Shown: positions 1 through 6,129 of the stretch, in pieces | Layout: the number at the start of each line of letters is the position of its first letter | Position numbering within the stretch: the first letter of the stretch is position 1 | DNA from: Microcaldota archaeon | Lineage (GTDB): Archaea > Micrarchaeota > Micrarchaeia > Anstonellales > Anstonellaceae | Length of the DNA: 7,535 nucleotides | Direction: 5' to 3' | Assembly: GCA_026413805.1 (NCBI GenBank) | Contig: JAOAKE010000039.1 | Location: 1-7,535, forward strand | The notes under the pieces: model-generated | The model's input: the letters and a program-made list of their open reading frames with translations, nothing else | Database searches by the model: none | Told to the model about the DNA's origin: nothing | Translations under genes and position numbers: made by a program

Positions 1-1094
1 GCGTTGAGCGTGATTCTTACTGCGTCTGCCCTCTTTTTTTGCGAGGGCATAATGAAAGTCCTTCCGACATATCGGTTTTTGATGAGCCCTTCTGCCACTG
101 GGATGCCTGACTCGCGCGAATATCCCTCCACTGCGCTTCTTGCAGTGTCTGGGACAGCTATGACTACGTCTGCCTTCACTGGCGCAGAGCGGGCAAGCAT
201 CCTTCCAAGCTCGTGCCGCACCTCATATACCCACCTGCCATCTATCTTAGAGTCAGGGCGCGAGAAATAGACATACTCAAACATGCAGTGCCTGGGCTTG
301 CCTGCGCAGGGTGCCACCCTTCGCCTAACCCCGTCCTTTCCAACCACCACAATCTCGCCTGGCAATAGGTCCCCTGAAAGCGGGCATTTGTTTATGTCCA
401 GCGCCACGCTTTCTGAGGCAAATAAAATGGCATCCTTGCTCCTTCCAAAGCAAAGTGGGCGGATTGCCTGCGGGTCGCGGAAGGCCACCAGCTCCTCGTC
501 AGAGGTGACAATCACCACCGAATAGGCGCCGTCAAGTTTTTTCATCACGCCCTCAGCAGCTGCAAACAGGTCGGGCTTTTCCTCGTATGCCTCTGCAAAT
601 GCAGAGAGGATCAGCTCGGCATCACAGGTGGACGAAAAGCTCCAGCCCTCCTTTTCCATCGCCTTTCTCACCCTTCCATAATTTGAGATGTTGCCGTTGT
701 GGGCGAGGGCAAACTTCTTTCCCCCTGCCTCTGCAACAAATGGCTGGGCATCCTCTACCCCTCCTGCCCCGATAGTTGGATAGCGCACATGCCCAATCCC
801 CACGCTTCCGTGCAGGCTTTCAAGCGCAGGCGCAGAAAGCACCTCATAGACCAGCCCAAGCCCTCGGACGAGGTGCATCTTCCCATCCTTGCAGGTAGCG
901 GCGCCTGCAGAATCCTGCCCGCGGTGCTGCAGGTTCATCAAGCCCATGTAAATCTCTTGCGCCACAGGCTTTCCCAAGAAGGAATAAATGCCAAATATCC
1001 CGCAGTATTCCCTGATGCTGCCTTCCTTTCCCAAATTTGCACAGCCAGAAATAGAAACTTCGTTCTGTGTGTATTTGCTTTTGAGCCCTCCCAT
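1..1094 (-). CDS. purF: Amidophosphoribosyltransferase (PurF), C-terminus cut by window edge
   Basis: Catalyses the first committed step of purine synthesis: PRPP plus glutamine gives 5-phosphoribosylamine. The reading frame is open from an ATG at 1094 to the left edge (364 complete codons; the family usually has about 460-500). The glutaminase half is clear: Cys31 of CGIFGI would become the N-terminal nucleophile, followed by LQHRGQDSAG (55-64), GIGHVRYPT (99-107) and HNGN (132-135). CMFEYVYFSRPDS (Cys270 onward) matches the region that supplies the first Fe-S ligand in Bacillus-type PurF. GLIKNRYVGRTF then opens the phosphoribosyltransferase domain. The PRPP loop and remaining Fe-S cysteines lie outside the window. 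The 30 residues before Cys31 imply a propeptide that must be removed. A TTG at codon 21 is the only obvious alternative start and would still leave 10. No Shine-Dalgarno sequence is seen. The gene is divergent from nnrD. Identification is very secure; the exact start is less so. Confidence 0.95.
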   Translation of the reverse strand, partial: MGGLKSKYTQNEVSISGCANLGKEGSIREYCGIFGIYSFLGKPVAQEIYMGLMNLQHRGQDSAGAATCKDGKMHLVRGLGLVYEVLSAPALESLHGSVGIGHVRYPTIGAGGVEDAQPFVAEAGGKKFALAHNGNISNYGRVRKAMEKEGWSFSSTCDAELILSAFAEAYEEKPDLFAAAEGVMKKLDGAYSVVIVTSDEELVAFRDPQAIRPLCFGRSKDAILFASESVALDINKCPLSGDLLPGEIVVVGKDGVRRRVAPCAGKPRHCMFEYVYFSRPDSKIDGRWVYEVRHELGRMLARSAPVKADVVIAVPDTARSAVEGYSRESGIPVAEGLIKNRYVGRTFIMPSQKKRADAVRITLN

Positions 1095-1139
1095 ATAGAT
1101 AATTTGGCGGAAAAGCTTTTGAATGTGCTTTTTATGAAC
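1093..1139. promoter_or_regulatory. Crowded divergent promoter region between purF and nnrD
   Basis: Only 39 bases (1095-1133) separate the two divergent ATG codons. A TATA-like ATATAGATAATTT (1093-1105, plus strand) could drive nnrD. On the minus strand, TTCATAAAAA (about 1139-1130) could drive purF. Each candidate box overlaps or abuts the start codon of the opposite gene. This is inferred from base composition and spacing; neither box is a perfect consensus. Confidence 0.4.
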
Positions 1140-1943
1140 AAATCCATGGAATCGCTTTTTTGCCTTCCTGCGCCTCTTGCAGCCAGCCACAAGGGGCAAA
1201 ACGGCGTGGTCTTGATAATCGGCGGAAGCAAAACCTACCATGGCGCGCCCATCCTGGCAGCCCTTGCAGCAAGGCATTTTTGCGACCTTGTCTATTTCTC
1301 CTCAACAGATGAAAACAACAAGATAATAAAGAGAATGAAGATTGCCACCCCAAATGTAATCTGCCTGCCCCCGTCCCTTCGCAAGAAATACCTGGCGAAA
1401 GCCGACTGCATCCTAATCGGCAACGGCATGGACGTGAATTCCAAAACAAAAAGGCTGGTGGGGGCAGTATTGAAGATGAAGAAGAAATGCGTGCTGGATG
1501 CATCAGCCCTTCGTGTGCTAAGCCCCTCCCTTCTTCATGAAAAAGCCATCCTCACTCCCCACTCGCTTGAGTTTCGCGCCGCATTTGGCGCCCCTCCATC
1601 TGAAAAAAGCGCGGCAAAGATGTCGGAAAAATGCCGCTGCACAATTTTGCTTAAAGGAAGGGAGGACATACTGGCATCGCAGGGCAAAATCATCCACATA
1701 ACTGGCGGAAATGCGGGCATGACAAAGGGGGGCACAGGCGATGTTCTGGCAGGGCTGCTTTGTGCCCTTTACTCCCAAAACGATTCGCCTGCATCGGCAG
1801 CCTACACCGCTGCCTACTTGAACAAAAGGGCAGGCGAAAGGCTCTTTGAGCGGCTCGGCTACTACTTCTCGTCCGAGGAGCTGGCAGAGGAGCTGCCTTT
1901 TGCGGCAAATGCCCTTTATAAAGGGTTTAAAAAGCCTTTTTAA
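1134..1943 (+). CDS. nnrD: ADP/ATP-dependent NAD(P)H-hydrate dehydratase (NnrD, carbohydrate-kinase-like fold)
   Basis: Repairs damaged NADH/NADPH by dehydrating the S-hydrate at the expense of ADP or ATP. It is 269 residues from the ATG at 1134; an ATG at 1146 would give 265. Family motifs appear in order: GGSKTYHGAP (30-39) after a KGQNG lead-in, an ADCILIGNGMD stretch, VLDASAL (120-126), ILTPHSLEF (about 139-147) and the glycine-rich GNAGMTKGGTGDVLAG (192-207), with Asp203 the expected catalytic base. The open frame extends upstream to 699, but that part is antisense to purF and is not protein. Length matches the dehydratase domain alone, so the epimerase NnrE that is often fused to it is absent here and must be encoded elsewhere if present. 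VLDAS replaces the more common VLDAD or VLDAG. The gene is divergent from purF and followed by a 97-base gap. The family is secure; the choice between the two ATGs is not. Confidence 0.92.
   Translation: MNKSMESLFCLPAPLAASHKGQNGVVLIIGGSKTYHGAPILAALAARHFCDLVYFSSTDENNKIIKRMKIATPNVICLPPSLRKKYLAKADCILIGNGMDVNSKTKRLVGAVLKMKKKCVLDASALRVLSPSLLHEKAILTPHSLEFRAAFGAPPSEKSAAKMSEKCRCTILLKGREDILASQGKIIHITGGNAGMTKGGTGDVLAGLLCALYSQNDSPASAAYTAAYLNKRAGERLFERLGYYFSSEELAEELPFAANALYKGFKKPF
1912..1925. repeat. 14-bp perfect palindrome with TATA-like core
   Basis: CCCTTTATAAAGGG is identical to its own reverse complement. It lies in the last codons of nnrD and contains TTTATAAA at 1915-1922. It could be a protein-binding site or a TATA element, but may simply reflect the codons for Ala-Leu-Tyr-Lys-Gly. 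Confidence 0.6.
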
Positions 1944-1944
1944 A
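1926..1944. repeat. Inverted repeat across the nnrD stop codon
   Basis: TTTAAAAAG and CTTTTTAAA are exact 9-bp inverted arms around a single C. They directly abut the 14-bp palindrome and include the TAA stop. The loop is too small for a good RNA hairpin unless the inner pairs open, so a DNA site, or a weak terminator based on the T run at 1937-1941, is as likely as a stem-loop. Confidence 0.5.
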
Positions 1945-1958
1945 TGCCCAAAAACCCA

Positions 1959-1966
1959 TTTATAAA
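1959..1966 (+). promoter_or_regulatory. Candidate TATA box for the 2041 gene
   Basis: TTTATAAA lies 82 bases before the ATG at 2041. With the usual archaeal spacing, transcription would begin near 1988-1992. This leaves a leader of about 50 bases that contains the strong ribosome binding site. A second AT-rich element, TTAAATA at 2001-2007, is an alternative, but its start point would fall inside the ribosome binding site. Confidence 0.45.
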
Positions 1967-2028
1967 CCACCCTACTTCCTCCCACAAATAAGGCAAACAA
2001 TTAAATACCAAGCAAGCCAATCCCCAAA

Positions 2029-2036
2029 GGAGGTGA
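2029..2036 (+). promoter_or_regulatory. Strong Shine-Dalgarno site GGAGGTGA
   Basis: Eight contiguous bases complementary to the conserved archaeal 16S 3' end lie 4 bases before the ATG at 2041. It is the best ribosome binding site in the window, fixes that start, and suggests efficient translation. Confidence 0.85.
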
Positions 2037-2040
2037 ATTT

Positions 2041-2301
2041 ATGAAAGTGTGTCCACCAGGCAAGGAGTTCGTCTTCAAGATGCCTGACGGCAAGATTCTT
2101 GGCAGGGCAAAGTCAGTCTCAGAGCTTGCCTCTCTTATAAAGACCGCGCCGCTTGAAGCAGTCCTTTTCCATGCAAAGGGAGGGCACTTTGCGCCATGGC
2201 TTTCAATGCTTGGCGAAAATGACATAGTGGAAAAGCTAAAGTCAATCCAAATAAACGAGAAGACCATCAGGGTTGCCCTTCTTCGCGCACTTCACAAGTA
2301 A
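2041..2301 (+). CDS. Small archaeal protein of unknown function, DUF5752-like
   Basis: An 86-residue soluble protein with no signal peptide or membrane segment. The pattern is an N-terminal beta hairpin (FVFKMPDGKILGRA, about 10-23), a helix (SVSELASLIKTA), a strand with EAVLFHA and HFAPWL (about 39-53), and a helical tail ending VALLRALHK. This order (a 'GRA..EL' segment, then a 'LFH...HF..W' segment, then 'LGE..I...L') resembles, from memory, the DUF5752 family of archaea and bacteria, for which I know no function. The match was not tested. The start is secured by the strong Shine-Dalgarno at 2029-2036. A candidate TATA box upstream and a hairpin with T-rich tail downstream suggest it is transcribed alone. 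Its composition resembles its neighbours, so it is likely native. I am confident it is a real gene and only moderately confident of the family. Confidence 0.85.
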   Translation: MKVCPPGKEFVFKMPDGKILGRAKSVSELASLIKTAPLEAVLFHAKGGHFAPWLSMLGENDIVEKLKSIQINEKTIRVALLRALHK

Positions 2302-2340
2302 GCAGCTTTTCTTATAGCTGCATTTTTACTTTTTTCCCTT
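2302..2340 (+). terminator. Hairpin plus T-rich tract after the 2041 gene
   Basis: GCAGCT (2302-2307) and AGCTGC (2316-2321) form a 6-bp stem with an 8-base loop starting just after the TAA stop, followed by a T-rich tract at 2323-2335. Archaeal termination depends mainly on the T-rich tract, so this is a good terminator candidate for transcripts from the left. Confidence 0.6.
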
Positions 2341-2352
2341 CAAGCAATTAGC

Positions 2353-3351
2353 ATGGGCTCTTCAAACCCCTCTTTTCGCCGAAGGATTTCTTCCAGCTCA
2401 ATCAGGCAAGCCGAGCTCCAGCCAATAAAAGGTTTCAAGATAAGCCCTGCCCTCAAGGTAGAGCAGCTTATTTTCCATTATTCCTCAATTGGGTTTCAGG
2501 CATCGCATCTCTCCCAAGCAGCGCAGGTAATAAGGAAAATGCAGGAGGAAAGGGCGACCATCTTCCTTGCCTTCACCTCCAACATGGTTTCCTCTGGCTT
2601 GCGCGAGATAATAGCGCAGCTTTGCCAAAAAAAGCTGGTGGATTGCATAATAACCTCAACAGGGGCGGTTGAAGAAGATGCCATGAAGTGCCTTTCGCCA
2701 TTTCTTCTTGGCAGGTTCGAGGCTGACGATGCTGAGCTGAAGGCAAACGGAATGAACAGGATAGGCAACATATTTGTAAAGGACGAGCAATATGTTGAGT
2801 TTGAGAAGTTCCACCTCGCCTTCATGGAAAAAATGCACAAAAAATACGGCGGAAAAATGGCAATGAACAAATATGTGCAGGAGCTTGGGCTGGAGCTGAA
2901 AGACAAAAACTCCTTCCTTTACTGGTGCTCTCGCAAGGGCATACCTGTTTTTCTCCCAGGCCCGCTTGATGGCGCTATGGGAGACCACTTCTACTTTTTC
3001 AACAAGCAGCACTACCAAAATCCGTTTGTGGTTGACGCAGCAGAAGAGGTTCGCGACTTTTATGACATTATGCTTTCTGCTGAAAAGGCAGGCGGCATAA
3101 TTTTGGGAGGGGGGATTGCCAAGCACCACCTCATAGGGGCTGCCATCCTGCGCAATGGGCTGGACTTTGCAGTCTACCTTTCCACAGGCAGCGAATACGA
3201 CGGCTCGCTTTCAGGCGCTCGGCCAAGGGAGGCAGTTTCCTGGAACAAGCTAAAAAGCGCGCAGTCCTCGGCATTTGTAGAGGGCGATGCCACGCTGACT
3301 TTTCCGCTGATTGCCTGCTTCATGTCAGGACGGGGCGCAAAAAGAAGGTAG
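2353..3351 (+). CDS. dys: Deoxyhypusine synthase
   Basis: Transfers the aminobutyl group of spermidine to a lysine of translation factor aIF5A, NAD-dependently, in the cytoplasm; this is the first step of hypusine formation. It is 332 residues, normal for the family. Visible motifs are FTSNMVSSGLREII (74-87), DCIITSTGAVEED (97-109), GRFEADDAEL (120-129), GIPVFLPGPLDGAMGD (around 196-211), LGGGIAKHH (251-259) and GSEYDGSLSGARPREAVSWNKL (279-300). Lys299 of SWNK aligns with the catalytic lysine of human DHS (usual context SWGK). The first 20 residues are Ser/Arg-rich and not obviously conserved, but no other ATG lies before the core, so 2353 is the best start. It is separated from the upstream gene by a candidate terminator and from priL by 56 bases, so it is probably its own unit. 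The substrate aIF5A is not encoded in this window. Family assignment is secure. Confidence 0.93.
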   Translation: MGSSNPSFRRRISSSSIRQAELQPIKGFKISPALKVEQLIFHYSSIGFQASHLSQAAQVIRKMQEERATIFLAFTSNMVSSGLREIIAQLCQKKLVDCIITSTGAVEEDAMKCLSPFLLGRFEADDAELKANGMNRIGNIFVKDEQYVEFEKFHLAFMEKMHKKYGGKMAMNKYVQELGLELKDKNSFLYWCSRKGIPVFLPGPLDGAMGDHFYFFNKQHYQNPFVVDAAEEVRDFYDIMLSAEKAGGIILGGGIAKHHLIGAAILRNGLDFAVYLSTGSEYDGSLSGARPREAVSWNKLKSAQSSAFVEGDATLTFPLIACFMSGRGAKRR

Positions 3352-3376
3352 CAAGCGGCATCCTGCCTAAATTACC

Positions 3377-3384
3377 TATTTAAA
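3377..3384 (+). promoter_or_regulatory. Candidate TATA box for the priL cluster
   Basis: TATTTAAA lies 24 bases from the ATG at 3408. At the usual archaeal TATA-to-start spacing, transcription would begin at or next to that ATG, giving a leaderless mRNA. No Shine-Dalgarno sequence is present before priL, which agrees. This would be the main promoter of the primase genes. Confidence 0.55.
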
Positions 3385-3407
3385 CCAATTTTTGCCCAAA
3401 CTTGGCT

Positions 3408-4379
3408 ATGGCCGATTTGCTATTCTGCTCGCACTACCCTTTCACGCAGCAGGCAAAAGAATACGCAGCACAGCACAGGCTTGAGCTGAGCGACTCTATT
3501 GTTGAGAAGGCAGAGGCCAGGCTGCAAGATGCCCTTGCCTCTGGCAGGATAAAAAAGGCAGCTGACCTTCCCTCTGCGCAAGAGGAGGAAATAGCAATTT
3601 ATGCCGTTGCCCGTATGGTGGTTTCCGCTGCCAACAACCGCTACCTGATACGGCGCTACGCCCTTGCAGAGGCAAAAAGGGCAGGTGAATACCTCTCCTC
3701 AGACCTCTCCTCCCACCCAGAATATGTTGAGGCAGTTGCAGGCGAGCTTGGTCTGAAGTTTGAGAAGCAGCAAGAAGGCTTTCTCATCCCATTTGCACAA
3801 TACCTGCTTTTTACCCCGCGCTCGGTAGACTACAAGCTTTCAAATCGCGAGCTTGCAGCCGGAAAGGTAAGGGTAGGAAAGCAGGAAAGGATAAGGATTT
3901 TAGAGGAGGCAGTAAGGAAAAGGATAGAATCCTCGCTTCCGATGAAGGCAGACTTCCCCCAAAGCATCTCCTTGGCTGCTGCAAGGATTTCTGCCCTTAT
4001 CCCGCGGCTTGAGGCGCAGGCAGTGCGCATAGGCCAGGAGAACTACCCGCCATGCATACGCAAGCTGCTTGAAGACCTTTCGCTGAACATCAACGTGCCT
4101 CACACAGGCAGGGTGGTGCTTGCGATGTACCTTGTCAATGCAGGCCTGCCCGACGACAAGATAGTTGAGCTTTTCAGACCTGCCCCTGATTTTTCAGAAA
4201 AGACTACGCGCTACCAGGTAGAGCACATACGAAAGCACAAGTACCGGATGCCTTCCTGCTCCACTGTTGATGGCTACGGGCTGTGCGTTGCGGAGTGCCG
4301 CTGCGGGAATCCCATGAATTACAAGGAAAGCGTGCATGGAAGGAGGCTAAAAGAGCTTGAAAAGGAGAGGAAAGCATGA
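3408..4379 (+). CDS. priL: DNA primase large subunit (PriL), Fe-S type
   Basis: Non-catalytic partner of PriS in the archaeal primase; it supports initiation and primer-length control. It is 323 residues. The N-terminal part is helical and opens with a characteristic HYPF segment (about residues 9-12 from this start). The C-terminal Fe-S domain is diagnostic: YPPCIRKLLEDL (Cys216), a conserved PHTGR, DFSEKTTRYQVEHI, PSCSTV (Cys284), GLCVAECRC (Cys293, Cys297, Cys299) and NPMNYK. Four of these five cysteines should hold the [4Fe-4S] cluster; the fourth ligand could be 297 or 299. I prefer the ATG at 3408 over an in-frame TTG at 3402 because of the TATA spacing. Its stop overlaps the start of priS (ATGA at 4376-4379), so the two are almost certainly translationally coupled and made together. 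Fused PriS-PriL forms exist in some reduced archaea; here the subunits are separate. Confidence 0.94.
   Translation: MADLLFCSHYPFTQQAKEYAAQHRLELSDSIVEKAEARLQDALASGRIKKAADLPSAQEEEIAIYAVARMVVSAANNRYLIRRYALAEAKRAGEYLSSDLSSHPEYVEAVAGELGLKFEKQQEGFLIPFAQYLLFTPRSVDYKLSNRELAAGKVRVGKQERIRILEEAVRKRIESSLPMKADFPQSISLAAARISALIPRLEAQAVRIGQENYPPCIRKLLEDLSLNINVPHTGRVVLAMYLVNAGLPDDKIVELFRPAPDFSEKTTRYQVEHIRKHKYRMPSCSTVDGYGLCVAECRCGNPMNYKESVHGRRLKELEKERKA
4364..4367 (+). promoter_or_regulatory. Shine-Dalgarno site for priS
   Basis: GGAG within the end of priL lies 8 bases before the ATG at 4376, supporting that start over the in-frame ATG at 4382. Confidence 0.55.
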
Positions 4380-5494
4380 GCATGGCTGTGCATCAGGCTT
4401 CAAAGGAGGAGGAATTCCTGCGCAAGCTTTTTTCAGGCTTCTACACGAGCTGCCAGCTTGGAGTTTCCAAGCCGCAACAGAGGGAGTTTGGGTTTGGCGG
4501 GTGGGAGAAAAAAATTGAGTTTCGCCACATCGGGGTAAAAGGCGAAGCAGAGCTTCGCGCCCGCCTTGTTTCTGATGCCCCGCTTTATGTCTCCTACTCT
4601 GTGGCATACTACGAGTTTCCCGCTGCCCGCCCAATGGTGAAGAAAAACTGGCTCGGGGCTGACTTGGTCTTTGACTTGGACGCCCCGGCGCATTCATGCG
4701 GGAAATTTACCTGCGGGCAGTGCCTTGCCCAGGTAAAAAGAGAAACAATCCAGCTCGTTGAGGAATTTTTGGTCCCTGACTTTGGCTTTTCGCAAAGCGA
4801 GATATCGGTGAATTTTTCAGGGAGCCGAGGCTACCATGTCCATGTTGTTTCTGATGCTGTGGAGCAGCTTGACAGGGAGGCGCGCCGCGAAATCGCAGAC
4901 TACATTACAGGCACAGGCCTGCAGTTTGACAAGCTGTTTTGGGAAGAGGGAAAGAAGCTGTTTGGCCCAAGGCCTTCGCAGGGAGGGTTTGGGGGCAAGT
5001 TTGCCCGCTCCTTCCTTGCCAGGCTTGAGGATGGTTCCTTTGCCCTATCCATTTCCCGCAGCCTGAAAGACCCCGCCATTCGCCAGAAAATGAGGCGCGC
5101 CATAGAGGAAGGCAATTGGGACCCAATCGGGATAGCCAACAGGAAAAAGAAATTTCAGGAAAAATTCAGCAGCATGATGCTTTCGCTTTCAGGGAGGATT
5201 GACTCCAATGTCACTGCGGACACAAGCAAGCTGATTAGGATGCCCGGCTCCCTTCACGGCGGCAGCGGGCTTCTGGCAAAAAAAGTTTCCATGGCAGGCT
5301 TGGAAAAGTTCCACCCAATGGAAGACGCCATTGCCTTTTCAAGCGGGGAAGCAAAGGTGAAAATGGGCGAGCCAGTGCCAAGGTTTTCAGTAAAAGGCGA
5401 GGAATTCGGGCCGTTTGAGGCAGGGGAGACAAGAGAGCTGCCGCTTGCTGCAGCCGTTTATCTCCTGTGCAAGAAGGCAGCAGTCCTTGAATAG
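4376..5494 (+). CDS. priS: DNA primase catalytic (small) subunit PriS with a GINS-B-like tail
   Basis: Synthesises the primers that start DNA replication, as a heterodimer with PriL. It is 372 residues. Catalytic metal ligands are in VFDLD (Asp100, Asp102), with a third acidic residue expected in DSNVTADTSKLIRMPGSLH (276-294, Asp276 or Asp282). The nucleotide-binding SGSRGYHVHV spans 148-157. A zinc knuckle is formed by His106, Cys108, Cys113 and Cys116. The order and spacing match archaeal/eukaryotic primases of the AEP superfamily. The last 31 residues (EEFGPFEAGETRELPL onward, 342-372) are unlike the catalytic core and closely match the C-terminal B domain of the GINS protein encoded next door. 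It overlaps priL by four bases and has a Shine-Dalgarno, so coupled expression is expected. An ATG at 4382 is a minor alternative start. Function is secure; the tail's role is inferred. Confidence 0.96.
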   Translation: MSMAVHQASKEEEFLRKLFSGFYTSCQLGVSKPQQREFGFGGWEKKIEFRHIGVKGEAELRARLVSDAPLYVSYSVAYYEFPAARPMVKKNWLGADLVFDLDAPAHSCGKFTCGQCLAQVKRETIQLVEEFLVPDFGFSQSEISVNFSGSRGYHVHVVSDAVEQLDREARREIADYITGTGLQFDKLFWEEGKKLFGPRPSQGGFGGKFARSFLARLEDGSFALSISRSLKDPAIRQKMRRAIEEGNWDPIGIANRKKKFQEKFSSMMLSLSGRIDSNVTADTSKLIRMPGSLHGGSGLLAKKVSMAGLEKFHPMEDAIAFSSGEAKVKMGEPVPRFSVKGEEFGPFEAGETRELPLAAAVYLLCKKAAVLE

Positions 5495-5496
5495 CA

Positions 5497-5514
5497 CTTT
5501 CTTTTTATTCTTTT
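5497..5514 (+). terminator. T-rich tract between priS and GINS
   Basis: The first bases after the priS stop are strongly T-rich (TTTCTTTTTATTCTTTT, 5498-5514) with no clear stem. This could be an archaeal T-tract terminator or attenuation point. TTTTTATT within it could instead act as a weak TATA element for the GINS gene. The sequence does not decide. Confidence 0.35.
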
Positions 5515-5543
5515 CAGTCCGCAAATTAAGATGGCGTGGGAAC

Positions 5544-6116
5544 GTGGCGGAGGAACTTACCTACAAGCGGCTTAGGGACCTTTCGCGCGAGGAGAAGGCC
5601 CAGCCTTGGCTCATTCGCCTGCCGCCAGACTTTTACTCCTCGCTTGAAGAGTTTCTCGCTTCAAAATTTTCCGAGGCAGAATCCACAAAGTCCATCGTTA
5701 AGATGCGCGAGTTTGAAAATGCGCTTGCCACCATCAAAGAGATAATTGCAATGAGGCAGCAAAAAATATTGTTCAAGGCAATAAGGAATGGCGGAGTCCA
5801 CAGCGAGCTTCCAGAGATGACTAATGAGGAGCATCGGCTCTATGACCGCTTTTGCACCCTTTTGGCTGATGAGCAGGCGCAATTGAATTCAATCCTCTCC
5901 CGCTTTGAGGGAAAAAGGGAAATGCCGCAGGGCAAGCCTGAAAAGCCGCTGGGAGAGGATTCCTTTAAAAAAGTGAGGTTCATAAAGGAAGTCCCTGCCT
6001 ACAGGGGCGCAAACGAAGAGACCTTCGGGCCTTTCAAGGCAGGCGAAACAGCCACTCTGCCTTTATCTGAGGCTGAATGGCTGCTGAAAGGAAAGCTTGC
6101 TGAAATCGCAGACTGA
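5544..6116 (+). CDS. gins51: GINS complex subunit, Gins51 (Gins15) type
   Basis: Subunit of the GINS complex, which joins MCM and Cdc45/GAN to form the replicative helicase and contacts primase. It is 190 residues. The A domain comes first (helical: LTYKRLRDLSREE, a DFYSSLEEFLASKF segment at about 32-45, then long helices through about residue 125). A charged, proline-containing linker follows (about 126-145). The beta-rich B domain comes last, ending FGPFKAGETATLPLSEAEWLL. The A-then-B order is that of Gins51 rather than Gins23. I chose GTG at 5544, giving M-A-E-E-L-T-Y; the open frame continues back to 5415, but that part overlaps priS in another frame and looks non-coding. It starts 49 bases after priS and ends 13 bases before rpl44e. 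Many archaea have only this GINS type, forming a homotetramer; whether a Gins23 exists here cannot be seen. Family confident, start moderately so. Confidence 0.85.
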   Translation: MAEELTYKRLRDLSREEKAQPWLIRLPPDFYSSLEEFLASKFSEAESTKSIVKMREFENALATIKEIIAMRQQKILFKAIRNGGVHSELPEMTNEEHRLYDRFCTLLADEQAQLNSILSRFEGKREMPQGKPEKPLGEDSFKKVRFIKEVPAYRGANEETFGPFKAGETATLPLSEAEWLLKGKLAEIAD

Positions 6117-6119
6117 CAA

Positions 6120-6123
6120 GGTG
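6120..6123 (+). promoter_or_regulatory. Shine-Dalgarno GGTG for rpl44e
   Basis: GGTG lies 6 bases before the ATG at 6130 and selects that start over a TTG at 6097 inside the GINS gene. Confidence 0.6.
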
Positions 6124-6129
6124 CAGCTT

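Noticed and set aside
4..775. Several short plus-strand open frames at the left edge
   Set aside because: They are the complement of purF and have low-complexity Ser/Pro/Leu-rich translations; they are shadows.
699..1133. Upstream part of the long plus-strand open frame that continues into nnrD
   Set aside because: It is antisense to the well-conserved purF coding sequence and shows no dehydratase similarity; the real protein begins at 1134 or 1146.
938..1231. Minus-strand open frame of 97 codons across the purF-nnrD boundary
   Set aside because: It lies in a different frame from purF and overlaps both conserved genes; no recognisable protein.
5415..5543. N-terminal extension of the GINS frame
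   Set aside because: It overlaps the end of priS out of frame, and the translation resembles no GINS protein; family similarity begins at the GTG at 5544.
5395..6116. Recent tandem duplication of the GPF-AGET segment between priS and gins51
   Set aside because: The amino acids match but codons differ at many positions, and flanking DNA is unrelated; an old shared domain is more likely.
6097..6129. TTG start giving a longer L44e
   Set aside because: It overlaps the GINS gene. The ATG at 6130 gives the conserved MKxPKxIN start and has a ribosome binding site.
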